Assembly: GCA_964369775.1 (NCBI GenBank)
Contig: CAYJHQ010000006.1
Span: forward strand, 1-64,000
Length of the DNA: 64,000 nt
Source of the DNA: CAUPWF01 sp964369775
Lineage (GTDB): Bacteria; Bacillota; Clostridia; Lachnospirales; Lachnospiraceae
Direction: 5' to 3'
Shown here in pieces: positions 40,715 to 49,676 of the stretch (position 1 is the first letter of the stretch; each line of letters starts with the position of its first letter). The notes beneath the pieces were generated by a model. That model worked only from the letters and a program-made list of their open reading frames with translations, did no database searches and had not been told where the DNA came from. A program made the translations under genes and the position numbers.

Positions 40715-41247
40715 AAGACATTTTTAATCAAATATCTGAACAAGTGATGAGTGTAACTGAAGAGATAGGAAAACAAACAGAGAAAGTAGTGGAGACACAA
40801 AAACTTAAGACCCAGCTTAGAAAGATTAAAATGGATCGTAATCACGAATTAGAAAAAATAGGAAGACTTTATTTTGAGATGTATAAGAATGGAGAACTGA
40901 ATGATCCGAAGTTCGAGGAGTATTTCGTAAATGTAAAGGACAAAGAAATTGTGATAAAATATCTTGAGAATAAATTAATTAAATATCAAGATAAGATGAG
41001 ATGTACAAATTGTGATGCTGTTATGGGAACTGATTTTCAATTCTGTCCTCAGTGTGGTAATGTAGTTGATTTGTTTGAGGGAGCGGATACTGATACTGAT
41101 ACGGATCTAGATTCAGATGGAGATATAGATACGAAAGAAGATATCTTTGTAGATGAAGATAAAAATACTACCACAGTAGATAAGGAAAATACTGAGGTAG
41201 TAGATGTAGACCAATTCGTAAATCAATTGGAAGCAGATGAAGAGTAA
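40711..41247 (+). CDS. Zinc-ribbon protein with acidic tail
   Basis: 178 residues, cytoplasmic. Residues 1-92 are helical and charged (likely coiled coil, KLKTQLRKIKMDRNHELEKIGRLYFEMYKNGE), followed by a zinc ribbon with two CxxC pairs (CTNCDAVMGTDFQFCPQCG, about 98-116) and a highly acidic tail with Thr-Asp repeats. This layout is common in Firmicutes as an uncharacterised 'zinc ribbon domain' protein. Its start is unusual: it overlaps the stop of a mini-ORF. Its 3' end overlaps the convergent dehydrogenase gene by 25 bases. Confidence 0.75.
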   Translation: MKDIFNQISEQVMSVTEEIGKQTEKVVETQKLKTQLRKIKMDRNHELEKIGRLYFEMYKNGELNDPKFEEYFVNVKDKEIVIKYLENKLIKYQDKMRCTNCDAVMGTDFQFCPQCGNVVDLFEGADTDTDTDLDSDGDIDTKEDIFVDEDKNTTTVDKENTEVVDVDQFVNQLEADEE

Positions 41248-42170
41248 AAATCCTTAATCTGTTTTAGAATAATATTCATTAGCCTTGTTCTAGCCTCGAC
41301 ACTAGCCCAAGCAATATGCGGAGTGATAAATAGGCGCTTACTATCTTTAATTGTTCTAAGTGGGCTATCTTCGTTCATTGGTTCTACTGTTAGGACATCT
41401 AATCCAGCAGCAGCGATTTCGCCTTGATTTAAGGCGTCGACCAAATCTTTTTCAACGATGATTGGTCCTCGCCCTAGATTGAGGAAAATCGCTGTTTTTT
41501 TCATTTTTTCAAAACAAGAATAATTGATGAGATGTTTTGTTGACTCAGTCAATGGAGCATGAACAGATACAATATCTGAAGAACTTAATAATGTATCGAG
41601 GTCTACTTTGGTGTAGCCATCTTGCTGAGGGCTGTCGGAAGGAGAGTAGTAGATAACAGTAGCACCAAAAGCTTCTGCAATGGCAGATACTTTGCGGCCG
41701 ATATTTCCAAGTCCGATAATCCCCCAAGTCTTTCCACTAATCTCATGGAAGGTCTCGGAAAAATGAGTGAAGATAGAGTCATTAATATAGCGTTCTTCTT
41801 TTACATAATCATCGTAATATCGGAGTTTCTCAGCTAAATAAAATAGCATTGCAAAAGTATGTTGGGCAACAGAATCAGTGGAATAGCCAGCCACATTTCT
41901 CCAAGCAATACCTCTAGAATTGAGATACTCTTTATCCAAATTGTCAGTACCCGTTGCTGTCACACAGACAAGCTTTAAATTTTTTGCATTTCCAATAGTA
42001 TTTTCGTTAATTTTAACCTTATTAATTACCAGTACATCCGCATCCTTAACACGAGAGGGCGCCTCAGTAGTAGAAGTGAAGTTATAAGAGGTGACATTAC
42101 CTAAGGAATGGTAACCGGATAAATCAATATCATCTCCAATAGTTTTTGCATCTAGAAAAACAATATTCAT
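41223..42170 (-). CDS. D-2-hydroxyacid dehydrogenase
   Basis: 315 residues, the normal size. NAD-binding loop GIIGLGNIGRKVSAIAEAFGATVIYYS, catalytic Arg in LNLGRGPIIVEKDLVDAL, Glu in GLDVLTVEPM and His in FITPHIAWAS are all present. Residues 69-110 (VTATGTDNLDKEYLNSRGIAWRNVAGYSTDSVAQHTFAMLF) are closest to glycerate/hydroxypyruvate dehydrogenases, though D-lactate-like activity cannot be excluded. Located alone between a convergent gene and yitT on the same strand. Confidence 0.9.
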   Translation of the reverse strand: MNIVFLDAKTIGDDIDLSGYHSLGNVTSYNFTSTTEAPSRVKDADVLVINKVKINENTIGNAKNLKLVCVTATGTDNLDKEYLNSRGIAWRNVAGYSTDSVAQHTFAMLFYLAEKLRYYDDYVKEERYINDSIFTHFSETFHEISGKTWGIIGLGNIGRKVSAIAEAFGATVIYYSPSDSPQQDGYTKVDLDTLLSSSDIVSVHAPLTESTKHLINYSCFEKMKKTAIFLNLGRGPIIVEKDLVDALNQGEIAAAGLDVLTVEPMNEDSPLRTIKDSKRLFITPHIAWASVEARTRLMNIILKQIKDFYSSSASN

Positions 42171-42232
42171 AAGAAATCCTCCTAAGTATTTTAGATAAAT
42201 TATATATCAAGTATTAGCAAAAAACAATCCTT

Positions 42233-43096
42233 CTAATAATCTTTGAACCCTTCCCCTACTACTTCATTTGACTCCATGATAATCGTAAAGCAATTAGGGT
42301 CTATTTTTTTTGCAATACGCTTAACAAGAAACATCTGCTTGTTATTACAAGCGCACATTAGGATGGTTTTATCCTCCTTACTATAACTTCCGACTCCTTT
42401 GATAAATGTCGAACCTCTATCTATTTCAGTGAAAATAGCTTTAGCTACTTCATCGCCATAATCTGTAACAATTAGGGTCATTTTTCCAGAATCGATACCA
42501 TACATCAATTTATCGACAACTGTAGATAATATGAAGCTTACGATGATACCATAGATAATGCCATCTACATCTCCAAAGAAAAATCCACCAATTAAAACTA
42601 TCGAAACATCAAGAACAAAAGCGATACGACCGATGGAGAGATGTGGATTCTTAGTGCGAATAGACATAATAATAAAGTCCATTCCTCCAGTAGAAGTATT
42701 GTTCATATAGATGATACCAAAGCCTATTCCAGAAAAAACACCTGTACAGATAGCTGCTAATAAACGGTCTCCGGAATAAACAGGGAGCAGAGGAGCAACA
42801 TAGTCAATAATTAAAGAAGTGATAATCAATGACTTTACTGAGCGAAAGAAATAGGTGTGTCCAAGTATACGATAGCAAAACAGTGCAATAGGAATATTTA
42901 ACAGAATAGTCATAAAACCAATTGGCAGTTGGAACAAGTGATAGAAAATCAATGAAATTCCAGAAATTCCAGAAATAGGAAAGTCTGCAACAGCAGCAAA
43001 GTTGTAAATACCAACACCTAGTAAGATTCCACCGATAATATCAATCGCAATATCTTTTCCCAGCGCTTTTATATTAATTTTTTGTATAGTTTTCAT
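42233..43096 (-). CDS. YitT-family membrane protein (DUF161/DUF2179)
   Basis: 287 residues. The first two-thirds hold about six membrane helices with GGILLGVGIYNFAAVADFPISGISGIS and NNTSTGGMDFIIMSIRTKNPHLSIGRI; the last 75 residues are a soluble DUF2179 domain (VTDYGDEVAKAIFTEIDRGSTFIKGVGSYSKEDKTILMCACNNKQMFLVKRIAKKIDPNCFTIIMESNEVVGEGF), a ferredoxin-like fold thought to sense a ligand. Transport substrate unknown. The ATG follows AAGGAG. A promoter with a hairpin beginning almost at the start point lies upstream. Confidence 0.88.
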   Translation of the reverse strand: MKTIQKINIKALGKDIAIDIIGGILLGVGIYNFAAVADFPISGISGISLIFYHLFQLPIGFMTILLNIPIALFCYRILGHTYFFRSVKSLIITSLIIDYVAPLLPVYSGDRLLAAICTGVFSGIGFGIIYMNNTSTGGMDFIIMSIRTKNPHLSIGRIAFVLDVSIVLIGGFFFGDVDGIIYGIIVSFILSTVVDKLMYGIDSGKMTLIVTDYGDEVAKAIFTEIDRGSTFIKGVGSYSKEDKTILMCACNNKQMFLVKRIAKKIDPNCFTIIMESNEVVGEGFKDY

Positions 43097-43155
43097 GTAA
43101 GACTCCTTTCGAACCTATTTTATTATAGCGTTCCTTTATGATATTTTTATATGCA

Positions 43156-43243
43156 TAAAAAGAGCAGAAGTGATTATATTAATCCTATAATCGCCTCTGC
43201 TCTTCTTGTTGATAATTGTAAAATATAAATAAAAAAAAGTCAA
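43156..43243 (-). promoter_or_regulatory. Promoter and immediate hairpin leader of the yitT gene
   Basis: Reading leftward: TTGACT (43243-43238), 17 bases, TACAAT (43220-43215), expected start near 43208, then AAGAGCAGAGGCGATTATA pairing with TATAATCACTTCTGCTCTT (one mismatch) and five T. The hairpin begins within about five bases of the start point, so the short product would be about 50 nt. Confidence 0.6.
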
Positions 43244-43328
43244 TAGGATTTGCCCAATATTGCTTTTTAAAATGAAAAATGATACAATAGCAACAACTAT
43301 TAACCCAAAAGAAGGAGGGAACTATAAT

Positions 43329-43487
43329 ATGAAAAAATATATTTGTGAACCATGTGGATATGAGTATGACCCAGAAGTCGGTGATCCAGATAACGGAGTA
43401 GATCCAGGAACTGCATTTGATGATATTTCAGATGAATGGGTATGTCCTTGGTGTGGAATGGGAAAAGATGTTTTTGTAGAAGCATAA
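43329..43487 (+). CDS. Rubredoxin
   Basis: 52 residues from the ATG at 43329, which has AGAAGGAGG upstream. Two CxxC(G) knuckles bind one iron: YICEPCGYEYDPEVGDPDNGVDPGTAFDDISDEWVCPWCGMGKD. The aromatic and GDP/PGT landmarks are typical. It carries electrons in peroxide or oxygen detoxification in anaerobes; no rubrerythrin or oxidoreductase partner is in the window. The YesL-type gene follows 24 bases later and may be read through. Confidence 0.96.
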   Translation: MKKYICEPCGYEYDPEVGDPDNGVDPGTAFDDISDEWVCPWCGMGKDVFVEA

Positions 43488-43511
43488 ATAAAAGAGAAGA
43501 GAGAAGATACA

Positions 43512-44213
43512 ATGGGGAGATTTTTCAACTTAGATAGTCCAGTGATGAATTTTTTAAGTAGATTAGCAGACTTAATGATTCTAAATATTTGTTTTTTAAT
43601 TACTTGTATTCCGGTGTTTACGATAGGAGCATCTTACACAGCACTTTTGAATGTTACGATGAAGATGGCTAAAAATGAAGAGTCTTATATCATAAAGAGT
43701 TATTTTAAACAGTTCAAAGACAACTTTAAGAACAGTACTATATTTTGGATAGGAATCTGTGTTACAGGTGTAGTTATATTCGTGGATTTTAGATTTTCAC
43801 AACAGCTAGAAGGGTCACTAGCAATTGCTTTTCAATTTGTGATGTCGTTGATAACCATAATGGTTGTAATGGTTTTTAACTATGTATTTGCACTAGAGAG
43901 CACATTTGCTAATACAAGAAGGAATACAGTGAAAAATTCCTTATTGTTCGGGATAAGATATTTGCCATTTACAGTAATTATAACAATAATAAATGCAATA
44001 CCATTTATATGTTTTCTGGTAGGGGGAATGGTATTTGTATATGCAATGCCAGTATTTTTACTTATAGGGTTTGCACTGCTTGCATTGTTAAATGGATTTA
44101 TTTATAGAAAATTGTTTGACCCAGTAATCAAGATGATCAAAGATGCGGCAACAGAGAATGTTGAAGCAGAAAAATTAGTTGAAGGCGATGCTGACGAGTT
44201 AGCTAAAAAATAA
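43512..44213 (+). CDS. YesL-family membrane protein (DUF624)
   Basis: 233 residues with five or six membrane helices. N-terminal FFNLDSPVMNFLSRLADLMILNICFLITCIPVFTIGASYTALLNVTMKM is the signature of YesL/DUF624 proteins, followed by SYFKQFKDNFKNST. Members usually sit in carbohydrate-use loci next to YesM/YesN-type two-component systems, as this one does, but their role is unknown. A terminator follows and separates it from the sensor operon. Confidence 0.87.
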   Translation: MGRFFNLDSPVMNFLSRLADLMILNICFLITCIPVFTIGASYTALLNVTMKMAKNEESYIIKSYFKQFKDNFKNSTIFWIGICVTGVVIFVDFRFSQQLEGSLAIAFQFVMSLITIMVVMVFNYVFALESTFANTRRNTVKNSLLFGIRYLPFTVIITIINAIPFICFLVGGMVFVYAMPVFLLIGFALLALLNGFIYRKLFDPVIKMIKDAATENVEAEKLVEGDADELAKK

Positions 44214-44214
44214 T

Positions 44215-44268
44215 CAAAAAAAGGGACTATGGAATTGCAAAAAAATGCAATTTTCTAGTTCCTTTTTT
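44215..44268 (+). terminator. Terminator after the YesL-type gene
   Basis: AAAAAGGGACTATGGAATTGCA pairs with TGCAATTTTCTAGTTCCTTTTT around an A-rich loop, followed by further T. Confidence 0.85.
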
Positions 44269-44348
44269 TATGCTTAATCGATTTGAAGAAGAAAATTAGT
44301 AGTAATGCATAAAAGATAGTGGTATAATAGTTGGAATGATTATGAAAG

Positions 44349-45377
44349 TTGGTGGTGAAACTGAATATTTCTAAGAAGGAATATGGTATTTTTATAGGAA
44401 TGGCAATTGTTTTGTGTATTAATATAGGTATCATTTTATTCTATTCCAATCAGATTAATGGAAATGCGGAACACTCAAAGCAAGAGGGAAATGTATACCA
44501 ATATCATTACGTGCTTATTACAGATAGTGTGACGAGTGATTTTTGGGACAGCGTTTATCTTTCGGCAAATGAATTAGGAAAAGAATTAGATGTTTACGTG
44601 GAATCTTATAATGAAGGACTAAAAAATGAGCTTACGGTTGAGGAGAAAATTGACCTAGCAATCATGTCTCAAGTGGATGGAATCCTTTTATCAACAAAAG
44701 ATTCAGAGGAAGTAAGGGGAGGTATTGATAGAGCTTTTGAAGCAGGGATTCCGACAGTAACCATGTTAACAGATATTCCAGAAAGCGAGAGTGTGAGTTA
44801 CCTAAGCGGAGGAACTTATGATCTGGGGCAATTGTATGCAAATCTCATAATAGAAGAAGGGTTATTGTCTAAAGAAAATGAAGGACAACCGTTAGTAGAT
44901 ATTAAAATAGGTCTCTTAGAAGGAAGTCAAGGAAGTGGAAATGGACTGATTTACATGGGGCTTTTAGAGAAAATAAATGAAAATTATGAAAATGTAGAAG
45001 TAGACTTTTTGGAGACTAAAGAAGAGGGTATCTTTAAAAGTGAAGAAGAGGTTCGAAATATTTTGCTAGATGAGGAGATAAAACCAGACTATTTAATTTG
45101 TTTAGATGAAGAAAGTTCTGTAAGTGCATACCAAGCAATTATAGATTTAGACCTTGTAGGAGAAGTAGAGTTAGTCGCCTTCCACACAGAGTCTGATATT
45201 ATGAGAGGAATCGAAGTAGGTGCAATATTAGGAACTGTTGCATTAGATACAAATGGACTTGGACAAAAAGCAGTGAACACTCTTAATTCTTACATAACAA
45301 AAGGGTATGCGACAGAGTATGATGTGGTTCAAGCTGAGGTGATAACTGAACAGACAATAAGAAATAAAGAGAACTAG
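44349..45377 (+). CDS. Membrane-anchored sugar-binding protein, probable sensor partner
   Basis: 342 residues. A non-cleaved N-terminal helix (about 12-32, no lipobox) tethers a type 1 periplasmic-binding fold: HYVLITDSVTSDFWDSVYLSANELGKEL, VDGILLSTKD, IPTVTMLTDIPESESVSYLSGGTYDLGQLYANLI, and GLLEGSQGSGNGLIYMGLLE. It heads an operon with a YesM-type kinase and YesN-type regulator, so it more likely presents a sugar to the kinase than to a transporter. The start is uncertain: TTG 44349, GTG 44352 and GTG 44355 are in frame with poor ribosome sites, and a ten-codon out-of-frame ORF begins at 44342. Confidence 0.82.
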   Translation: MVVKLNISKKEYGIFIGMAIVLCINIGIILFYSNQINGNAEHSKQEGNVYQYHYVLITDSVTSDFWDSVYLSANELGKELDVYVESYNEGLKNELTVEEKIDLAIMSQVDGILLSTKDSEEVRGGIDRAFEAGIPTVTMLTDIPESESVSYLSGGTYDLGQLYANLIIEEGLLSKENEGQPLVDIKIGLLEGSQGSGNGLIYMGLLEKINENYENVEVDFLETKEEGIFKSEEEVRNILLDEEIKPDYLICLDEESSVSAYQAIIDLDLVGEVELVAFHTESDIMRGIEVGAILGTVALDTNGLGQKAVNTLNSYITKGYATEYDVVQAEVITEQTIRNKEN

Positions 45378-45391
45378 GATGGAGGAAAGGC

Positions 45392-46855
45392 ATGAAAAAA
45401 CAATCGTTTCAGATAAAATTGCTGAAAATCTTTCTTTTTGCAGTAGTGCTCATCTTAGGTGTCAATCTGACATTTATATGGACTATTTTTTCAACAATGC
45501 AACAAATCGATGGTACATATTCACAGAATTTGTATTTAAATGAACTTAGCACAACTTTACAGGAAATCGATAAGTACGTTTACGATTACTTAAATACTAA
45601 GAGTTCGGAGGCTTTAGTAGAGTATTACGAGAGTGAAGGGGATTACTATTCACTGATGTTAAAATTAAATAAAGAGATAAGTGATGATCCAACGTTATTG
45701 ATGGAGAAAAATATTTTGGCATTGTCGAAAGAATATCTAGATGAAGTGTCAGAAGCAATTAAATATAAGCGAGCAAGGGATATCACTAGCTATAGTTTGA
45801 GTTTTGAAAAATCAACAGATACCTATAATTATTTGCAAGAAAGTATTACAGAGTTAAATACAGAGGTATTTTTAAAGAGTTCAAGCAATTATGCCTATCT
45901 GAGAGAAATATTAGATTACGTGGTGTTTGGAAGTATAGGGTGTTTAATTATGATAATGATACTCTCTGGAATATGGATTTTTGTACAGACTCGAAAACTG
46001 ACACGACCGTTGATACGTTTATCGGAGGCCGCTAATGAAGTGGCAAATGGAAACATAGAACTATCTTTTGAAGTTATAAAAACGAATGATGAAGTAGAAG
46101 TCATGGAGATTGCATTTAATCAAATGCTAGAAAGTATTCGTGAATATATCGATAGGATTAAGATAAACCTTGAGAACGAAAGTAAGTTAGTAGAAAATGA
46201 GTTGCAGATGAAAAATGACTTAAAAGAAGCACAGTTAAAATATTTACAGGCTCAAATAAATCCACATTTCTTATTTAATACACTCAATGCAGGTGCACAA
46301 CTAGCTATGATAGAAGAAGCTGATAATACATATAAGTTCATTGAAAATATGGCTGATTTTTTTCGATATAATGTTAAAAAATTTGGAAGAGACACTACAA
46401 TATTGGAAGAGATACAGTTAGTGAAAAACTATATTTACATTTTAAATGTTCGATTCGCAGGAGAACTGGACTTTACGACCAGAGTAGATGAAAGTTTATT
46501 GAGTTGTAGAATGCCAGGGATGGTCTTGCAACCTATAGTTGAAAATGCAGTCAATCATGGTTTGTCTGAAAAAGAAGATGATAAAAAGATTATACTTGAA
46601 GTATATAGGGCAGAAGAAAAGATAGTTGTAAGCATTCAAGATAATGGGGTAGGTATTAGTAATGAAAATATCCAAAGAATCATGACAGATCAAGTGATTG
46701 AAAAGGAAGAAAATAAAGGTTCCACAGGGATAGGAATATCGAATGTCATCAATCGCTTGCGCAATTATTATTCGGAGAGTGATGTGATGAAGATAGTAAG
46801 AAATGACATCGGGACAAAAGTAATGGTGGTCATTCCAGAAAGTCAAAAGTTATAG
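45392..46855 (+). CDS. YesM/LytS-type sensor histidine kinase
   Basis: 487 residues. Two membrane helices (about 10-30 and 180-202) flank an all-helical outside domain; a HAMP domain (TRKLTRPLIRLSEAANEVANGNIELSFEV) leads to the kinase core. The phospho-acceptor His is in QINPHFLFNTLNAG, the family hallmark; the ATPase part has LQPIVENAVNHGL (N box), VSIQDNGVGI (G1) and GSTGIGISNVINRL (G2). It lies 14 bases after the anchored binding protein and 9 before its regulator, forming a likely three-part sugar sensor. Confidence 0.92.
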   Translation: MKKQSFQIKLLKIFLFAVVLILGVNLTFIWTIFSTMQQIDGTYSQNLYLNELSTTLQEIDKYVYDYLNTKSSEALVEYYESEGDYYSLMLKLNKEISDDPTLLMEKNILALSKEYLDEVSEAIKYKRARDITSYSLSFEKSTDTYNYLQESITELNTEVFLKSSSNYAYLREILDYVVFGSIGCLIMIMILSGIWIFVQTRKLTRPLIRLSEAANEVANGNIELSFEVIKTNDEVEVMEIAFNQMLESIREYIDRIKINLENESKLVENELQMKNDLKEAQLKYLQAQINPHFLFNTLNAGAQLAMIEEADNTYKFIENMADFFRYNVKKFGRDTTILEEIQLVKNYIYILNVRFAGELDFTTRVDESLLSCRMPGMVLQPIVENAVNHGLSEKEDDKKIILEVYRAEEKIVVSIQDNGVGISNENIQRIMTDQVIEKEENKGSTGIGISNVINRLRNYYSESDVMKIVRNDIGTKVMVVIPESQKL

Positions 46856-46864
46856 GAGGGGAAT

Positions 46865-48451
46865 ATGTTTAAAATATTAGTCTGTGATGATGAAGGGATT
46901 GTACATACTTCCTTTCAATTTATCATTGAGAAAAATTTTAAAGGTATATGTAGCTTGAATTATGCAAAGAACGGGAGAATTGCGATAGAATTGGCACAAG
47001 AAATCCACCCAGATTTGATATTTATGGATATTCAAATGCCAGGGATTAACGGATTAGATGCAATGAAAACTATTCGCGAATATAGTCCGCATGTGCCATT
47101 TGTAATACTGACAGCATTTGACAAATTTGATTATGCAAAGCAAGCAATAGAATTAGGGACTGTACAATATCTAACTAAACCAATGAATAAAGATGAAATT
47201 ATTAAAATAATAAATCAACATTTTAATTTACTAGAGGTGAAAAAAGAAAGGCGTTTACAAGAATTAAAGTTAAGAGAAAAATTTGAAACAGTAATTCCCA
47301 TGCTTGAAAGTGGATTCATCAATAGTTTCTTAGTGCCAAACAATAATAAAGAAACTTTGCAGTACAAAGAGTTATTGGATGTGAAGGGAAAATTTTACAC
47401 TGTTGTTGTATGCTCTTTCGGTGAAGATGAGATAAAGTCACAATTGAGTAACCCGATTGGTTCTGGTATATCTATGCAAAAGAGTTATCACGCTTTTAGA
47501 GAAATTGTAAGAGAGTATTTTGAGGCGATTATAGGAAATATTATGGGGAATAGAATTATTCTTTGTATCCCTGGTAACGAGTCTTATGATGAGTATGAAA
47601 AAAGAGTTTGGCTTGTAGATCGAATGCGCGAGATGGAGAGAAAATTAGTGGAGCGCTTAAGTTTAAGGTTTAAAATCGGCATAGGAACTAGTGTGATCGA
47701 AGAATTATACTCTTCTTATAGGCAAGCTTTAAAAGCAAATGGGGGAACAGTTGGAAAAGTGATACATATCAGTGATATTAAGGAAAAGAAGTCTATTGAG
47801 TATTTATATCCGGATGAACTAGAGGGGCAAATATATCAGTATATAAAAAATGGGGATAGAGAAGGGGTAAAAGAAAAAAGTATTCTGTTATTGGAATGGC
47901 TAAGAGGTGTATCCCCTCAATTAGAAGAAGGGATCCGATTAAAAGCCCTTGAGCTAGTTTTATGTTCGCGCAAACTTATTATCGAGCGCACGAAGGAGAC
48001 TTATCAACTGAATATCAGCAGTAACCTATTAGAAGAAGTAAATCGTTGTAATAATTATGAAGAATTAAAGCAGTGGGTGATTAGGCATCTTGTTACAATT
48101 AGTGATGAGTTTGAAAAAGAAAAGGAGTCAAATCAAAATGATTTCGTGGATTCTGCAATTCGAATAATTAAAGCAAATTATGATAAGGACATTACGTTGA
48201 ACTATATAGCTGAGAAATTAGATATAAGCCCTTATTACTTTAGTAAGCTTTTTAAAAATAAAACAAAGAAAAATTATAGCGAGTATCTCAGTGAATTTCG
48301 GATTGAGGAAGCGATAAAAATGATGAAAGATAAAGACTTGAGTATGAAAAGTATTGGAATTAATGTAGGATATGGAGATCCAAATTATTTCAGCAGGATT
48401 TTCAAGAAAATAAAAGGGTGCTCACCTACAGAATATAGGGAGACATTGTGA
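46865..48451 (+). CDS. YesN-type response regulator with AraC DNA-binding domain
   Basis: 528 residues. Receiver domain 1-120 with D8/D9, phospho-acceptor D55 (LIFMDIQMPGING), T and K (LTAFDK, YLTKPM). A long middle region (about 130-410) of the YesN type follows, then a two-HTH AraC domain (about 425-526: IKANYDKDITLNYIAEKLDISPYYFSKLFKNKTKKNYSEYLSEFRIEEAIKMM... IGINVGYGDPNYFSRIFKKIKGCSPTEYR). It should activate the sugar transporter operon downstream. Start ATG overlaps no gene; AGGAGGGG precedes it. Confidence 0.93.
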   Translation: MFKILVCDDEGIVHTSFQFIIEKNFKGICSLNYAKNGRIAIELAQEIHPDLIFMDIQMPGINGLDAMKTIREYSPHVPFVILTAFDKFDYAKQAIELGTVQYLTKPMNKDEIIKIINQHFNLLEVKKERRLQELKLREKFETVIPMLESGFINSFLVPNNNKETLQYKELLDVKGKFYTVVVCSFGEDEIKSQLSNPIGSGISMQKSYHAFREIVREYFEAIIGNIMGNRIILCIPGNESYDEYEKRVWLVDRMREMERKLVERLSLRFKIGIGTSVIEELYSSYRQALKANGGTVGKVIHISDIKEKKSIEYLYPDELEGQIYQYIKNGDREGVKEKSILLLEWLRGVSPQLEEGIRLKALELVLCSRKLIIERTKETYQLNISSNLLEEVNRCNNYEELKQWVIRHLVTISDEFEKEKESNQNDFVDSAIRIIKANYDKDITLNYIAEKLDISPYYFSKLFKNKTKKNYSEYLSEFRIEEAIKMMKDKDLSMKSIGINVGYGDPNYFSRIFKKIKGCSPTEYRETL

Positions 48452-49503
48452 TGAAAAAACAAGGATGGAAAAAAAATATTGCGGTACTTTTAGTTGGAGT
48501 GGTTTTTTGTGTAGGATGTAATGTTCAGCCAGGGGAGGAGTCAGAAGAATTAGAAAAAAGTGAATCAGAGATTACAATAGGGTGCTCTTTTGATACTTTT
48601 GTTTTAGAACGTTGGTTAAGAGATCGAGATATGATTACTTCAGTTGCACAAAAAGCAGGGGCAACAGTAGATGTTCAACATGCGAATGGGAATGTAGAGA
48701 CACAAAAAGAACAGATAAAATATTTGATACAAGAGGAAGTCGATGTGCTCATTGTAGTTCCAGTAGATAGCTATTCTTTAGTAGAAGAGATTGAAGAAGC
48801 TATGGAAAAGGGGATAAAAGTGATATCTTATGACCGAATGCTACAAGGTGTGGGAATGGATTTATATATTACAGTTGATAATCATATGGTAGGAGCATTG
48901 ATGGCAGAGACTATGATGGAACGATTACCAGATGGTGGAAATATAGTTATGATTTGTGGACCAAAGACAGATAAAAATGCAATAGAGGTAGCAGAAGCAT
49001 TTGAGGAAAAGATAGAAGAGAGCAATCTGGAGGTTGTCAGTAAGACGAATGTTGATGTGTGGGAAGGAGAACTGGGATTTCAAGCGTTGGAAGAAGTGCT
49101 AGAGACAGGGATTGCTATCGATGGTGTTATGTGTGGAAATGATGGACTAGCATCAAATGCAATCAAAGCACTAAGTGAACGAGGATTGACGGAGTCAGTG
49201 ATTGTAACAGGACAAGATGCTGATTTAGAAGCTTGCCAAAGGATTACAGAAGGATCCCAGACGATGACAGTATATAAGCCAATAGAAGAGTTGGCTAGCC
49301 AAGCAGCAGAGTTTGCAGTGCAGATGGCAAAAGGAGAAGAGTTGACAACGGTAACAGAAATAAAGTCAAACGATATAGGAGAGTTTCCTTATTATGGATT
49401 GACACCTCAGACCGTTACAATGGAGACAATGGAAGAAACTATTATTAAGTCAGGGTTTCATCTAGAGAGCGATGTTTATCGCTATGCACAACAAAACGAG
49501 TGA
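48451..49503 (+). CDS. Sugar-binding lipoprotein, XylF-like
   Basis: 350 residues from ATG 48451 (AGGGAGA seven bases upstream); it overlaps the regulator stop, and a GTG at 48448 is an alternative. Lipobox VVFCVGCNV puts Cys near residue 25. The periplasmic-binding fold resembles xylose-binding proteins: TIGCSFDTFVLERWLRDRDM, VDVLIVVPVDSYSLVEEIEEA, GIKVISYDRML, DNHMVGALMAETM and VTGQDADLEACQRI. It sits in the sensor operon and not beside the ATPase/permease genes, so it could feed either. A terminator follows. Confidence 0.88.
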   Translation: MKKQGWKKNIAVLLVGVVFCVGCNVQPGEESEELEKSESEITIGCSFDTFVLERWLRDRDMITSVAQKAGATVDVQHANGNVETQKEQIKYLIQEEVDVLIVVPVDSYSLVEEIEEAMEKGIKVISYDRMLQGVGMDLYITVDNHMVGALMAETMMERLPDGGNIVMICGPKTDKNAIEVAEAFEEKIEESNLEVVSKTNVDVWEGELGFQALEEVLETGIAIDGVMCGNDGLASNAIKALSERGLTESVIVTGQDADLEACQRITEGSQTMTVYKPIEELASQAAEFAVQMAKGEELTTVTEIKSNDIGEFPYYGLTPQTVTMETMEETIIKSGFHLESDVYRYAQQNE

Positions 49504-49511
49504 GTATGATA

Positions 49512-49566
49512 GCACTAGCACAAATTCGAAAGATTAAAATCGGAATTTGTGCTAGTGCATTTTTTA
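49512..49566 (+). terminator. Terminator of the sugar sensor operon
   Basis: GCACTAGCACAAATTC and its exact complement (16 pairs) surround a 15-base loop, followed by six T. Confidence 0.9.
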
Positions 49567-49676
49567 TGCTAAAGAATTAGCAAAATAATTATAGTAGTTG
49601 TCAAAATAGTCCTGCTAGCCAGATGATATACTGAATTCAGATAAAATAAATGATTGAAATGAAACGGAGGAGCAGT

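Noticed and set aside
44342..44374. Ten-codon leader peptide before the anchored sugar-binding protein
   Set aside because: The ORF from ATG 44342 lacks a ribosome site and any attenuator-like hairpin, so it is probably chance.
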